Notes: a model not told the origin generated them from the letters alone. Positions 36,447 to 44,976 are shown, counted from the first letter of the stretch. The stretch: DNA of 64,000 nucleotides from Phocaeicola_A sp045647865 (GCA_045647865.1 JAZRMW010000034.1:50089-114088), one strand, 5' to 3'. Numbers and translations are program-made.

Positions 36447-37050
36447 AAAGGTTCAAAGTTCAAGGTTCAACGCTCATCACTTATAATCGTCTCACACAGA
36501 ATCTTTTTTAAGTCTCACACAGAAAACACAGAACACACAGAAAAGCAAGTGCTTCGCTCTTGCCGCCCTTCGGTGCGTAATCACCCATGACTACGCGAGC
36601 TCTGCGCGCGTAATATTCTGTGTTTTCTGTGCTTTCTGTGTGAGAGAGAAATCAGTATGCAGACTTTTTTCTATCTGCAATCAATTAAGTCTCACACAGA
36701 ATACACAGAAATCACAGAAATGCAAGTGCTTCGCTCTTGCCGCCCTTTGGTGCGTCATCACCCGGATGGCTACGCAAGCTCTGCGCGCGTAATATTCTGT
36801 GTTTTCTGTGCTTTCTGTGTGAGAAAAAACTATTCAGTGTGCAGACTATTTTCCCACAGCAATCATTTAAAGTCTCACACAGAACCCACAGAATTACACA
36901 GAAAACAAGTGCTCCGCTCTTGCTACCATGCGGCGCGTCATCACCCGGATGGCTATGCAAGCTTTGCTCAGCATAAAAATTCTGTGTTTTCTGTGTGAGA
37001 AAAATACTCATCACTCGTAGCTTGTAGTTTCTGAACTCCTTTGAACCTCA
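36447..37050 (+). repeat. Composite palindromic intergenic element C (three cassettes)
   Basis: The order matches element B but has three cassettes: heptamers starting 3 bases after the barrel gene stop; ACGCTCATCACTTATAATCG; TCTCACACAGAATCTTTTTT; cassettes 36513-36645, 36690-36824 and 36873-37000; linkers containing GCAGACTWTTT between them; then ACTCATCACTCGTAGCTTGT and CTGAACTCCTTTGAACC. The third cassette is shortened on its right arm. It fills the whole 600-bp gap between the convergent barrel and birA genes. Confidence 0.9.
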
Positions 37051-37848
37051 ATTCAACACATATTCTACCTCTTTGAAACCGAATGTCAGCATTTGGCCAT
37101 CAGTTTTTTCCAACACAAGATGTCCGTCCGGCTCTATGCGACGGATACGGGCTTCAAACTCTTCACCACCGGGTATGCGGAACTTATGAAAACCTACCCG
37201 ACGGAATAAAGCCTTATGATATTGATCGACAAGTTCCTCAGTCTCTCCTTTCTTTATTTGTCCATAATAGTTGGAAAAACGTTGCATGATTTTCCGCAAG
37301 ACGGTAAGCGGTTCTGTGGCATGTCCAGTTATTTGCCATACACTCACGGGATTGGGTGCATCACTGACAAAGCATTCTTGATTCAGATTGATACCCACTC
37401 CAATAATACATTTATCCAACTGTTTGCCCATAAGGTCATTCTCGATGAGGATGCCGGCCAATTTCTTCTTGTTCCAGTAAATGTCATTAGGCCATTTGAT
37501 ACGTGGATGAGGCGAACGAACATAATCATACAAAACCTCCTTAATGCTCAGAGCAATAGCTTGCGAAAGAATAAACTGTTGGCGTGCTTCCAAAAAAGTA
37601 GGTTGTATCAGAATACTGAAAGTCAGATTCTTTCCTTCCTCACTTTCCCACGAATTACCTCGTTGTCCACGTCCTGCTGTCTGGTTTTTAGCCACAGCCA
37701 CAACAATCTCGTTCTTCACCTCATCAGCAGCCAAGCTGCGTAAAAAATTATTGGTAGAGTCCACCTCCTTGAGGGTAATAATCTGCACGTTGTCCAGGTT
37801 GGCTCCGCCGTAACCGTGTCCGTGCAATGGATGATTTTTCTTTTTCAT
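37048..37848 (-). CDS. birA: Biotin--[acetyl-CoA-carboxylase] ligase
   Basis: This enzyme activates biotin as biotinyl-AMP and attaches it to the biotin carboxyl carrier protein. Key motifs are 'LKEVDSTNNFL', the biotinyl-AMP loop 'TAGRGQRGNSWES', 'RIKWPNDIYWNKKKLAGILIE' and 'GVGINLNQ'. There is no N-terminal helix-turn-helix, so it is a group I ligase without repressor activity. The frame extends to 37884, but the promoter places the mRNA start near 37889, so I prefer ATG 37848 (266 aa). Confidence 0.92.
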   Translation of the reverse strand: MKKKNHPLHGHGYGGANLDNVQIITLKEVDSTNNFLRSLAADEVKNEIVVAVAKNQTAGRGQRGNSWESEEGKNLTFSILIQPTFLEARQQFILSQAIALSIKEVLYDYVRSPHPRIKWPNDIYWNKKKLAGILIENDLMGKQLDKCIIGVGINLNQECFVSDAPNPVSVWQITGHATEPLTVLRKIMQRFSNYYGQIKKGETEELVDQYHKALFRRVGFHKFRIPGGEEFEARIRRIEPDGHLVLEKTDGQMLTFGFKEVEYVLN

Positions 37849-37894
37849 GCGCGGTCGATTTATAGGGTTTAACATCAAAAACACTTATTAAACG

Positions 37895-37925
37895 CAAAAA
37901 TAAAAACTTTTTTCTTGTCATTCAA
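37895..37925 (-). promoter_or_regulatory. birA promoter (minus strand), overlapping the divergent promoter
   Basis: Read on the minus strand, TTG at 37925-37923 and TATTTTTG at 37902-37895 are separated by 20 bases. The region 37915-37925 is shared with the plus-strand promoter, so the two probably cannot be occupied at the same time. Confidence 0.65.
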
Positions 37926-37945
37926 CTTTATTAGCATTATTTTTG
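37915..37945 (+). promoter_or_regulatory. Promoter of the small gene at 37954
   Basis: TTG at 37915-37917 and TATTTTTG at 37938-37945 are separated by 20 bases. Transcription would start around 37951, only a few bases before ATG 37954, so the mRNA would be leaderless or nearly so. Confidence 0.65.
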
Positions 37946-37953
37946 CAAAAGAT

Positions 37954-38190
37954 ATGAGAAAGAGTGGAAAAAAACGAGTATTGGTGTCTCCTTTGGAACC
38001 TAAACGCCACCAACGCATGGTCTGTCTGGTGAGCGAAGAGGAAGCACAGATTGTAGATAATTATTTAAAAAAATACAATATCACCAATAAGGGGCGTTGG
38101 ATACGCGAAACCCTTCTTTCTTTCATTCACCGTAACATGATGGAGGAAGATTATCCAACCCTTTTTAACGAACATGAAATGAGGAGGTGA
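37954..38190 (+). CDS. Small conserved protein, possibly ribbon-helix-helix
   Basis: A 78-aa basic protein: a Lys/Arg-rich N-terminus, 'QRMVCLVSEEEAQIVDNYLK' and 'NITNKGRWIRETLLSFIHRN'. The predicted strand, then helix, turn and helix recall ribbon-helix-helix DNA-binding proteins such as MobC-like or CopG-like regulators, but I see no decisive match. The frame is open further upstream (37915), but that region carries the promoter, so I start at 37954. The promoter shared with birA raises the possibility that it regulates birA or itself. Confidence 0.65.
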   Translation: MRKSGKKRVLVSPLEPKRHQRMVCLVSEEEAQIVDNYLKKYNITNKGRWIRETLLSFIHRNMMEEDYPTLFNEHEMRR

Positions 38191-38200
38191 GGAGAGAGAG

Positions 38201-38230
38201 GTTTAAGGTTTAAAGCTTTAAACCTTAAAC
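38201..38230. repeat. Perfect 30-bp palindrome made of heptamers
   Basis: GTTTAAGGTTTAAAG is followed directly by its exact reverse complement CTTTAAACCTTAAAC. It starts 11 bases after the small gene's stop and 17 bases before tadA, so it may act as a terminator or insulator. It continues into further heptamers to 38240. Confidence 0.85.
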
Positions 38231-38246
38231 TTTAAACTTGAAGCTT

Positions 38247-38678
38247 ATGACCGATATCCAATACATGCAGATGGCCTTACGCGAAGCACAATGTGCATTC
38301 GACGAAGGCGAAGTGCCCGTAGGTGCCATAGTGGTATGCAAAGACCGCGTAATTGCTCGTGCCCACAATTTGACAGAAACATTGAACGACGTAACAGCTC
38401 ATGCCGAAATGCAAGCGATTACCGCAGCAGCCAATTCCTTAGGAGGTAAATATTTGACCGACTGCACCTTATTTGTTACCGTAGAGCCGTGTGTCATGTG
38501 TGCCGGTGCCATTGCTTGGGCACAAGTAAGCCGTGTCGTCTTTGGCGCAAGTGACGAGAAACGAGGCTACCAACGCTATGCACCCGATGCTCTACATCCC
38601 AAGACTATCGTAGAACAAGGCTTATTGGCCGATGAGGCTTCCTCACTGATGAAAGAGTTCTTCAAACGAAGGAGATAA
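38247..38678 (+). CDS. tadA: tRNA-specific adenosine deaminase
   Basis: This enzyme converts the wobble adenosine of tRNA-Arg(ACG) to inosine. The zinc site is clear: 'THAEMQA' (actually 'TAHAEMQA', His and catalytic Glu) and 'EPCVMCAGA' with two cysteines. 'GEVPVGAIVV' and the C-terminal 'LMKEFFKRRR' also fit. I start at ATG 38247 (143 aa) rather than the in-frame TTG three codons upstream, which lies inside the heptamer repeat. Confidence 0.94.
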   Translation: MTDIQYMQMALREAQCAFDEGEVPVGAIVVCKDRVIARAHNLTETLNDVTAHAEMQAITAAANSLGGKYLTDCTLFVTVEPCVMCAGAIAWAQVSRVVFGASDEKRGYQRYAPDALHPKTIVEQGLLADEASSLMKEFFKRRR

Positions 38679-38694
38679 TCATGTATCTCTTCGT

Positions 38695-38725
38695 TTGAAC
38701 CTTTCCCGAATTTTCATTATTTTTG
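38695..38725 (+). promoter_or_regulatory. Promoter of the SGNH hydrolase gene
   Basis: TTTG at 38695-38698 and TATTTTTG at 38718-38725 are spaced 19 bases apart. The start codon at 38749 lies about 18 bases after the expected start site, which rules out the longer frame beginning at 38695. Confidence 0.8.
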
Positions 38726-38748
38726 CAACATCTAATTACGTTTGTCCT

Positions 38749-39558
38749 ATGAGAAAAAGACTAATTACCTTGATTGTATGTATGGCAGTGCTTGCACCAT
38801 GTGTAGCACAGGCCGTAGTGTCTCACCCTTGGAGCGGAAAGAAGGTGGCTTACTTCGGTGACTCCATTACCGACCCAAGAAACAAAGCATCAAAAACCAA
38901 ATATTGGGGATTCTTGGAGGAATGGTTGGGAATTACCCCTTTTGTCTATGGTGTGAGCGGACGCCAATGGAACGACATTCCCCGACAGGCAAACAAACTG
39001 AAAGAGGAGCATGGAGAGGGTTTTGATGCTATCCTAATATTTATGGGAACCAATGATTACAACAACGCAATTCCCATTGGAGAATGGTTTGAAGAGAAAA
39101 TGGAGGATGTGGAATATGGACACCAATATGTCAAGAGAATGGAGAAACGCATGCGCCGCATACCCGTAATGAGTAACGACACCTATCGCGGACGCATCAA
39201 CATCGCACTCGATTCACTGAAACGGATGTTCCCGACGAAACAGATTGTCCTGCTCACCCCCATCCACCGTGCAGGCTTCTATGCAAACGACAAGAACTGG
39301 CAATGTACAGAGGACTATGTGAACCGATGCGGCGAATACCTCGACGCATACGTGGAATCTGTGAAAGAAGCAGGAAACTTATGGGCTGTTCCCGTCATCG
39401 ATCTGAATGCTTTGTGCGGACTCTATCCAATGATTGAAGCTCATATGGACTACTTCAAGGACAAACAGACCGATGGATTGCACCCCAACGATGCAGGCCA
39501 CCAACGTATGGCTCGCACACTGATGTACCAATTGCTGACATTGCCTTGTACGTTTTAG
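38749..39558 (+). CDS. Secreted SGNH/GDSL-family hydrolase
   Basis: A 269-aa esterase-fold protein with a signal peptide (hydrophobic residues 5-18, ending 'CVAQA'). The four SGNH blocks are visible: 'VAYFGDSITDP' (nucleophile Ser), the Gly in 'VYGVSGRQWN', 'FMGTNDYNN' (Asn) and 'DGLHPNDAGHQRM' (Asp/His pair). Bacteroidales use such enzymes to remove acetyl or other acyl groups from glycans, so a carbohydrate esterase role is plausible but not provable here. A composite repeat starts 2 bp after the stop. Confidence 0.87.
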   Translation: MRKRLITLIVCMAVLAPCVAQAVVSHPWSGKKVAYFGDSITDPRNKASKTKYWGFLEEWLGITPFVYGVSGRQWNDIPRQANKLKEEHGEGFDAILIFMGTNDYNNAIPIGEWFEEKMEDVEYGHQYVKRMEKRMRRIPVMSNDTYRGRINIALDSLKRMFPTKQIVLLTPIHRAGFYANDKNWQCTEDYVNRCGEYLDAYVESVKEAGNLWAVPVIDLNALCGLYPMIEAHMDYFKDKQTDGLHPNDAGHQRMARTLMYQLLTLPCTF

Positions 39559-39559
39559 G

Positions 39560-40145
39560 TTCAAAGTTCAAAGTTTAAGGTTCAAAGTTCAAGAATATGC
39601 ATTCTCACCCCTACAGAAAACGAATGGTAGCACGTTTTTGTTTTTTAAACTTTGAACCTTAAACCTTGAATCAAAGGAGTTCAGGAGTTACGAGCTACGA
39701 GTGATGAGTGTTTTTCTCACACAGAAAGCACAGAACACACAGAATATTTACGCGCGCAGAGCTTGCGTTGCCATCCGGGTGATTACGCACCGAAGGGCGG
39801 CAAGGGCGAAGCTACTTGCCTTTCTGTGAATTCTGTGTTTTCTGTGTGAGACTTAAATGATTGCAGTGAGAAAACAGTCTGCATACTGATTTCTCTCTCA
39901 CACAGAAAGCGCAGAACACACAGAATATTACGCGCGCAGAGCTTGCGTTACCATCCGGGTGATTACGCACCGAAGGGCGGCAAGGCGAAGCCACTTGCCT
40001 TTCTGTGAATTGCTTTTCCCTGCGGCCAGCGACCGTTGGTTCTGTGGATTCTGTGTGAGACGATTATAAGTGATGAGCTACGAGTGACGAGTGATGAGCG
40101 TTGAACTTTAAACTTTAAACCTTGAACTTTGAACCTTAAACCTCA
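39560..40145 (-). repeat. Composite palindromic intergenic element D (two cassettes, minus orientation)
   Basis: The order is the reverse complement of elements B and C: heptamers and CAAAGGAGTTCAGGAGTTAC; GAGCTACGAGTGATGAGTG; cassette 39715-39851; linker (GAAAACAGTCTGCATACTGA); cassette 39896-40060; AGACGATTATAAGTGATGAG; GAGCGTTGAAC and heptamers to about 40143. The second cassette carries an unusual ~30-base insert near 40010-40045 (CTGCGGCCAGCGACCGTTGG). The left heptamer tract (39560-39672) is itself an inverted pair around about 60 unrelated bases. Confidence 0.88.
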
Positions 40146-40183
40146 TTTTTCTGATAAAATTCGTTTTATTTGACATTCTTTTG

Positions 40184-40191
40184 TATCTTTG
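40184..40191 (+). promoter_or_regulatory. -7 promoter element for yraN and the GH2-GH43 gene
   Basis: TATCTTTG matches the consensus exactly and lies 35 bases before the yraN start. It could serve both genes, which are only 12 bp apart. Confidence 0.65.
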
Positions 40192-40225
40192 CGAAAATTT
40201 TTGAATTTGTGCTATAACAGACGTC

Positions 40226-40597
40226 ATGAGCGAACATTACGATTTGGGTAGAAAAGGAGAAGATGAAGCTGTCCAATATTTGGAAAATAAAGGATACTAC
40301 ATCATGCACCGTAATTGGAGGTCCGGAAAGAGGGAACTGGACATTGTGGCCCGTGATGGTAACGAAGTGGCATTTGTTGAAGTGAAGACACGACGGAATA
40401 CGAATTTTGGTCGCCCCGAAGAGGCTGTTGATAATCGTAAGATACGCCGTATTGTGGCATCTGCTGATGCGTATGTACGTAAATATGCTGTAGATTTGCC
40501 TATTCGGTTTGACATTATTACAGTTGTAGGTGCAGAGCCTCCTTTCGAGATAGAACACATTCCCGATGCGTTTCTTCCACCAATATGGAACAGATAA
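40226..40597 (+). CDS. yraN: YraN family (UPF0102) endonuclease-like protein
   Basis: A 123-aa protein with the restriction-endonuclease-like core of UPF0102: 'LGRKGEDEAVQYLENKGY', 'NWRSGKRELDIVARDGNEVAFVEVKTR' (the E-L-D...E-V-K nuclease-type motif) and 'RRIVASADAYV'. The family is found in most bacteria, often near DNA-processing genes, and its biochemical role is not firmly settled. It lies only 12 bp upstream of a glycosidase gene, an unexpected operon partner. Confidence 0.88.
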   Translation: MSEHYDLGRKGEDEAVQYLENKGYYIMHRNWRSGKRELDIVARDGNEVAFVEVKTRRNTNFGRPEEAVDNRKIRRIVASADAYVRKYAVDLPIRFDIITVVGAEPPFEIEHIPDAFLPPIWNR

Positions 40598-40609
40598 AAC
40601 ATTATAACA

Positions 40610-43600
40610 ATGAACAGAATCTTTAATCTATGCCTTGCTTGCATGGTATTCATGTGGGTAGGGGAGAGTGCGAAAGCACAAGTGTCATTCGGCCAAGCCG
40701 AAAAGTTTAATAATGAATGGAAATTCATTCAAGAAGATGTGACAGATGCCATCAAACTTTCTTACGATGACAGCAAATGGCGCAAGTTGGACTTGCCGCA
40801 CGACTGGAGCATCGAGGGACAGATGTCACCCACATTGGCCAGCTGTACGGGGTATCTTCCCGGCGGTATTGGTTGGTATCGCAAGACGTTTGAAATGACC
40901 GAAACGACCAAACACCACTACATTTATTTTGAGGGAGTTTATAACCGCAGCGAAGTCTATCTGAACGGACAGCTGCTGGGTAAGCGTCCCAATGGTTACA
41001 TTTCATTCATGTACGACATGACTCCGCACTTGAAGCAGGGACAGAACGTGTTGGCTGTACGTGTGGACCATAGCCGTTATGCTGATAGTCGTTGGTACAC
41101 GGGTTCTGGAATTTACCGCGATGTATGGATGGTAAAGGCTGGCGATTTGCACTTTGCCCAATGGGGTGTGGGTTGGCAGGCTACCAAGATAACCAATTCC
41201 AAAGCTACTGTCCAAGTAGAAATGGAAGTGGTAAACGAGCAAAATACCAAAGGGACAAACTACAAATTGCAAGCAACACTCTATGATGCCGAAGGCAAAC
41301 AAGTAGCAAAGGCATCCAGCCGCACAGTCCTTGTTAACTCGTCCGCAAAAAATACCAAGCATACCCTTGATTTAACTATCAACAAACCTAAACGCTGGGA
41401 ACTGAAGAATCCTTACCTCTACACGCTAAAGACTGAGATTGTAGCCGAAGGCAAGGTGGTGGACAGTTCGACATGCCGCGTGGGATTGCGCACACTACAT
41501 TTCGATGCCAACAAAGGATTTGCCCTAAACGGTGAATGGATGAAGGTGAAGGGTGTCTGTCTGCACCACGATGCCGGAGTATTGGGATCTGTTGTTCCCA
41601 AAGATGTATGGGAACGTCGTTTGCGCAATTTGAAAGAGATGGGAGCCAATGCCATCCGTATGAGTCATAATCCACAAGCGCCTGATGTGTATGATCTTTG
41701 CGATGAATTGGGATTGCTCGTCATGGATGAAGCCAGTGATGAGTGGGAGTTTCCCAAACGCAAGTGGGTGCAAGGTTGGAATGTGGGTACACCCAGTTTT
41801 GATGGAACTTTTGATTTCTTTGAAGAATGGATTGAACAGGATGTGACAGACATGGTACGCCGTGACCGTAACCATCCTTGCGTATTCTTGTGGAGTATCG
41901 GTAATGAGGTGGATTATCCCAATGATCCTTATTCTCACCCGGTGCTTGATGGTACAACAATTAACCAACCTATGTTCGGTGGTTACAAACCCGATGCCCC
42001 CGATGCCATGCGCATCGGCGAAATAGCCAAACGCCTTACTGCCAGAATCAAGGAGGTGGACACCAGTCGTCCTGTGACTGGAGCATTGGCAGGAGTCGTG
42101 ATGTCCAACCAAACGGCTTATCCCGGTGCAGTGGATGTTGTAGGTTACAACTATACAGAGAACCGCTACGACGAGGACCACAAGACCTATCCTAACCGTA
42201 TCATCTATGGTAGTGAGACACACTCCTCATACCAGGCGTGGCAGGCCGTACGCGATCGTGAACATATCTTCGGCCAATTTATCTGGACGGGAACCGATTA
42301 TTTGGGAGAATCAGGCCGTTGGCCTTCACGCGGTTTACATACAGGTTTGCTTGACTTTGGCAGCTTCAAGAAACCTCGTGGTTGGTTCCGAGCTTCACTT
42401 TGGAGTGAAAAACCTGTAACTTATATTGGAACCTACCCTATACGCCGACAAAACGGAAACCGTCGAGGAGCCAATCTTTCTACTGATGCTTCCGATTTGT
42501 GGAATTATCGTCAAGGACAGACTATTCGAGTGGTATGTTATACGAACTCACCCCAAGCACGCTTGTTGCTCAATGGTGAAGTTGTGGGAGAGTTGAAGCC
42601 GATGGATGACGCTACGGGTATCATTCACTGGGATATTCCTTATAAAGCGGGTAAGCTGATTGCTGAGGGCTGTAATGAAGCAGGTGAAGTGGAATCAACT
42701 TATACAATCTTGACGTCTGGTCGCCCTTATGCCATTCGTGCCCGTGTAGAGGAAAAGAAGTTGGATGAGGAACAGCATATAGCACACGTAGTCATCGAAG
42801 TTGTTGATGAAAAAGGCATTGTTGTCAAACAAGCAGACAACATGATTACTTGTATGGTAGAAGGTCCTGCCCGTTTATTGGGTTTGGAAAATAGCGACAA
42901 TACAGACATGACCAATCATCGTGACCGTCAGCAGCGTGTATATCAAGGACGTCTGTTGGCTTACGTACAGGCTACAGGTGAAGAGGGAACAATCCGCATA
43001 CATTGTTCATCGCCGTTGTTGGAAGGTGCAACTGCAGAAGTGGAAATGACTCTTCCGCGTGAAAAAGGAACCATTGCATCGGGCAAACTGTGGCCGGATA
43101 ATACTGGCGAACACATCAATGCCCATGGAGGAGGTGTACTGTATCATAACGGGACCTACTACTGGTATGGAGAACACAAAAGTCCCACCACAAGCAGTGC
43201 TTTGGTGGGAGTGATGTGCTATTCCTCGAAAAATCTTACGGATTGGACCAACGAAGGAGCTGTCATGAAGGTTAGTGAAGACCCCCAAAGTGATATTGTA
43301 AAAGGCTGTGTGATAGAACGTCCTAAAGTCATCTATAATGCTAAGACCAAAAAGTTTGTCATGTGGTTCCATTTGGAATTGCGCGGACGTGGCTACGAAG
43401 CAGCGCGTGCTGCAGTAGCCGTGAGCGACAATCCTACCGGCCCTTTTGAGTTTGTGAAAAGCGGTAGAGTGAATCCAGGAAAACTTCCTTTCAATTGGAC
43501 AGACACTGAAACAAATGCTATGCAGGCTTTGAAAGAAGGGGATTACAAAGAATGGTGGACTCCCGAATGGTATAAGGCAATTGACAAAGGACTGTTTGTG

Positions 43601-44134
43601 AAACGGGATTTGAAAGGTGGACAGATGTCACGTGACATGACCCTTTATGTGGATGACGACGGAAAAGCTTACCATATCTATTCTTCGGAAGACAATCTGA
43701 CTTTGCACATTGCAGAATTGACCGATGATTATATGAACCATAGCGGTAAATATGCTCGCTTGGCACCAGCTGGACACAATGAAGCGCCTGCCATCTTCAA
43801 AAAAGATGGAAAATATTGGCTGATTGCATCGGGATGTACCGGTTGGGATCCCAATGAAGCCCGAATGTTTTCTGCTGACAATATCTACGGTCCTTGGACA
43901 AAGCATCCCAATCCTTGTGTTGGTCCTAAAGCGAATCTGACCTTTGGTGGACAAAGTACCTATATCCTGCCCGTGCAAGGAAAGAACGATTCCTTTATTT
44001 TTATGGCAGACATTTGGCGTCCTCGCAATCCCATTGATGCACGCTACATATGGTTGCCTATCCAATATCGTGCCGATGGCACTCCATTCGTTGAGTGGAT
44101 GGATGCGTGGAAACCTGCGGAATACTTCAAATAA
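40610..44134 (+). CDS. Fused GH2 beta-galactosidase and GH43 (subfamily 24-like) enzyme
   Basis: A 1174-aa secreted protein (signal peptide ending 'GESAKAQ'). Residues ~30-760 are a GH2 enzyme: sugar-binding jelly roll ('HDWSIEG'), immunoglobulin-like domains, and a TIM barrel with acid/base Glu433 in 'WSIGNEVDYP' and nucleophile Glu536 in 'YGSETHSSY'. From about residue 815 a GH43-type five-blade propeller starts ('GEHINAHGGGVLYHNGTYYW'). The 'NAHGGG' opening matches exo-beta-1,3-galactanases of GH43 subfamily 24, which lack the usual catalytic Asp. Together the two could process galactan side chains and the beta-1,3-galactan backbone of arabinogalactan; the substrate is inferred. Confidence 0.88.
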   Translation: MNRIFNLCLACMVFMWVGESAKAQVSFGQAEKFNNEWKFIQEDVTDAIKLSYDDSKWRKLDLPHDWSIEGQMSPTLASCTGYLPGGIGWYRKTFEMTETTKHHYIYFEGVYNRSEVYLNGQLLGKRPNGYISFMYDMTPHLKQGQNVLAVRVDHSRYADSRWYTGSGIYRDVWMVKAGDLHFAQWGVGWQATKITNSKATVQVEMEVVNEQNTKGTNYKLQATLYDAEGKQVAKASSRTVLVNSSAKNTKHTLDLTINKPKRWELKNPYLYTLKTEIVAEGKVVDSSTCRVGLRTLHFDANKGFALNGEWMKVKGVCLHHDAGVLGSVVPKDVWERRLRNLKEMGANAIRMSHNPQAPDVYDLCDELGLLVMDEASDEWEFPKRKWVQGWNVGTPSFDGTFDFFEEWIEQDVTDMVRRDRNHPCVFLWSIGNEVDYPNDPYSHPVLDGTTINQPMFGGYKPDAPDAMRIGEIAKRLTARIKEVDTSRPVTGALAGVVMSNQTAYPGAVDVVGYNYTENRYDEDHKTYPNRIIYGSETHSSYQAWQAVRDREHIFGQFIWTGTDYLGESGRWPSRGLHTGLLDFGSFKKPRGWFRASLWSEKPVTYIGTYPIRRQNGNRRGANLSTDASDLWNYRQGQTIRVVCYTNSPQARLLLNGEVVGELKPMDDATGIIHWDIPYKAGKLIAEGCNEAGEVESTYTILTSGRPYAIRARVEEKKLDEEQHIAHVVIEVVDEKGIVVKQADNMITCMVEGPARLLGLENSDNTDMTNHRDRQQRVYQGRLLAYVQATGEEGTIRIHCSSPLLEGATAEVEMTLPREKGTIASGKLWPDNTGEHINAHGGGVLYHNGTYYWYGEHKSPTTSSALVGVMCYSSKNLTDWTNEGAVMKVSEDPQSDIVKGCVIERPKVIYNAKTKKFVMWFHLELRGRGYEAARAAVAVSDNPTGPFEFVKSGRVNPGKLPFNWTDTETNAMQALKEGDYKEWWTPEWYKAIDKGLFVKRDLKGGQMSRDMTLYVDDDGKAYHIYSSEDNLTLHIAELTDDYMNHSGKYARLAPAGHNEAPAIFKKDGKYWLIASGCTGWDPNEARMFSADNIYGPWTKHPNPCVGPKANLTFGGQSTYILPVQGKNDSFIFMADIWRPRNPIDARYIWLPIQYRADGTPFVEWMDAWKPAEYFK

Positions 44135-44220
44135 AAAAGAGGTTGCTATCTAAAAAAGGAAAAGGGAGATAATGCGGTAGAAAATGCCTCCCCTTGCGGG
44201 GGCTCCCTCTAAGTTGCAAT

Positions 44221-44253
44221 TACTCCGCTCCTTGATGTCGAACTTGCGTTAAA
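44221..44253 (+). repeat. Copy 3 of the CTCCGCTCCTTAT intergenic motif
   Basis: TACTCCGCTCCTTGATGTCG followed by AACTTGCGTTAAA, between the convergent GH2-GH43 and flavin-reductase genes. It is more diverged than the copies at 19579 and 31571. Confidence 0.5.
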
Positions 44254-44315
44254 TTGGTGTCTTATACTGATATATTCAAGTAAGATGTGGATATTGACGG
44301 CTGAAGGTATAAATT

Positions 44316-44882
44316 TTACTTCTTCTTCTCTACCGACCAACCGAATTTGCCAATCTTCTGTCCAAGTTCGTAATAGCCACCATGAACGTAAGCCATGAGA
44401 CCGCTGGAGACGAGATCGAACTTTCCGGTCTCTTCATCCAAATATTTCTCATCGGCTTTTACGTTGAGCACTTCGGCAATGAACATATCGTGTGAACCAA
44501 GGGATATGACTTCTTTGACACGGCATTCGATGCAGAGGGGGGATTCTTCGATGATGGGGCATTGTACACACTTTGCTTTACCTGGAGTAAGGTGCATCTC
44601 TTCAAACTTGTTATAGTCTTTGCCTGAACGTACTCCACACCAATCGGTAGCAAAGGCCATATCCTTGGTGGTGAGGTTGATGACAAATTCCATATTTTTC
44701 TTCAGAATAGGGTAGGAGTGACGTTCGGGACGTACGCTGATGTAGCACATGGCTGGCTCTGAGCAAATGGTGCCTGTCCAAGCTACGGTGAGGATGTTGT
44801 ATTCTTCGGGAGTACTACCGCAACTGACAAGCGCGGCAGGCAAAGGGTAAATCATTGTTCCCGGTTTCCAATCTTGTTTCAT
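44316..44882 (-). CDS. Flavin reductase-like FMN-binding protein
   Basis: A 188-aa protein of the flavin reductase-like split-barrel family. Visible signatures are 'YPLPAALVSCG...NILTVAWTGTICSEP' near the N-terminus, 'YISVRPERHSYPILK' and 'FVINLTT', which form the FMN site, and 'GSHDMFIAEV' later. These small FMN proteins reduce flavins or act as oxidoreductases; the partner is unknown. A palindromic repeat of the ATCCGTG family separates it from pyrI. Confidence 0.88.
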   Translation of the reverse strand: MKQDWKPGTMIYPLPAALVSCGSTPEEYNILTVAWTGTICSEPAMCYISVRPERHSYPILKKNMEFVINLTTKDMAFATDWCGVRSGKDYNKFEEMHLTPGKAKCVQCPIIEESPLCIECRVKEVISLGSHDMFIAEVLNVKADEKYLDEETGKFDLVSSGLMAYVHGGYYELGQKIGKFGWSVEKKK

Positions 44883-44894
44883 TGCTTGTGGTTA

Positions 44895-44965
44895 TTAGGC
44901 ACGGATTACACAGATTTACACAGTATGAGAATTTTACCTGTATTATCTGTGTGATCCGTGCCTAA
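44895..44965. repeat. Palindromic repeat of the ATCCGTG family, copy 3 (3' of pyrI)
   Basis: TTAGGCACGGATTACACAGA with TTTACACAG on the left mirrors CTGTGTGATCCGTGCCTAA on the right. It begins 12 bases after the pyrI stop (minus strand), in the position of a terminator. Confidence 0.8.
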
Positions 44966-44976
44966 ATTATGTATAA

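Noticed and set aside
36447..37050. CRISPR array
   Set aside because: Spaced repeats exist, but the repeated part is ~135 bp and palindromic and the linkers are themselves conserved rather than unique. No cas genes are present.
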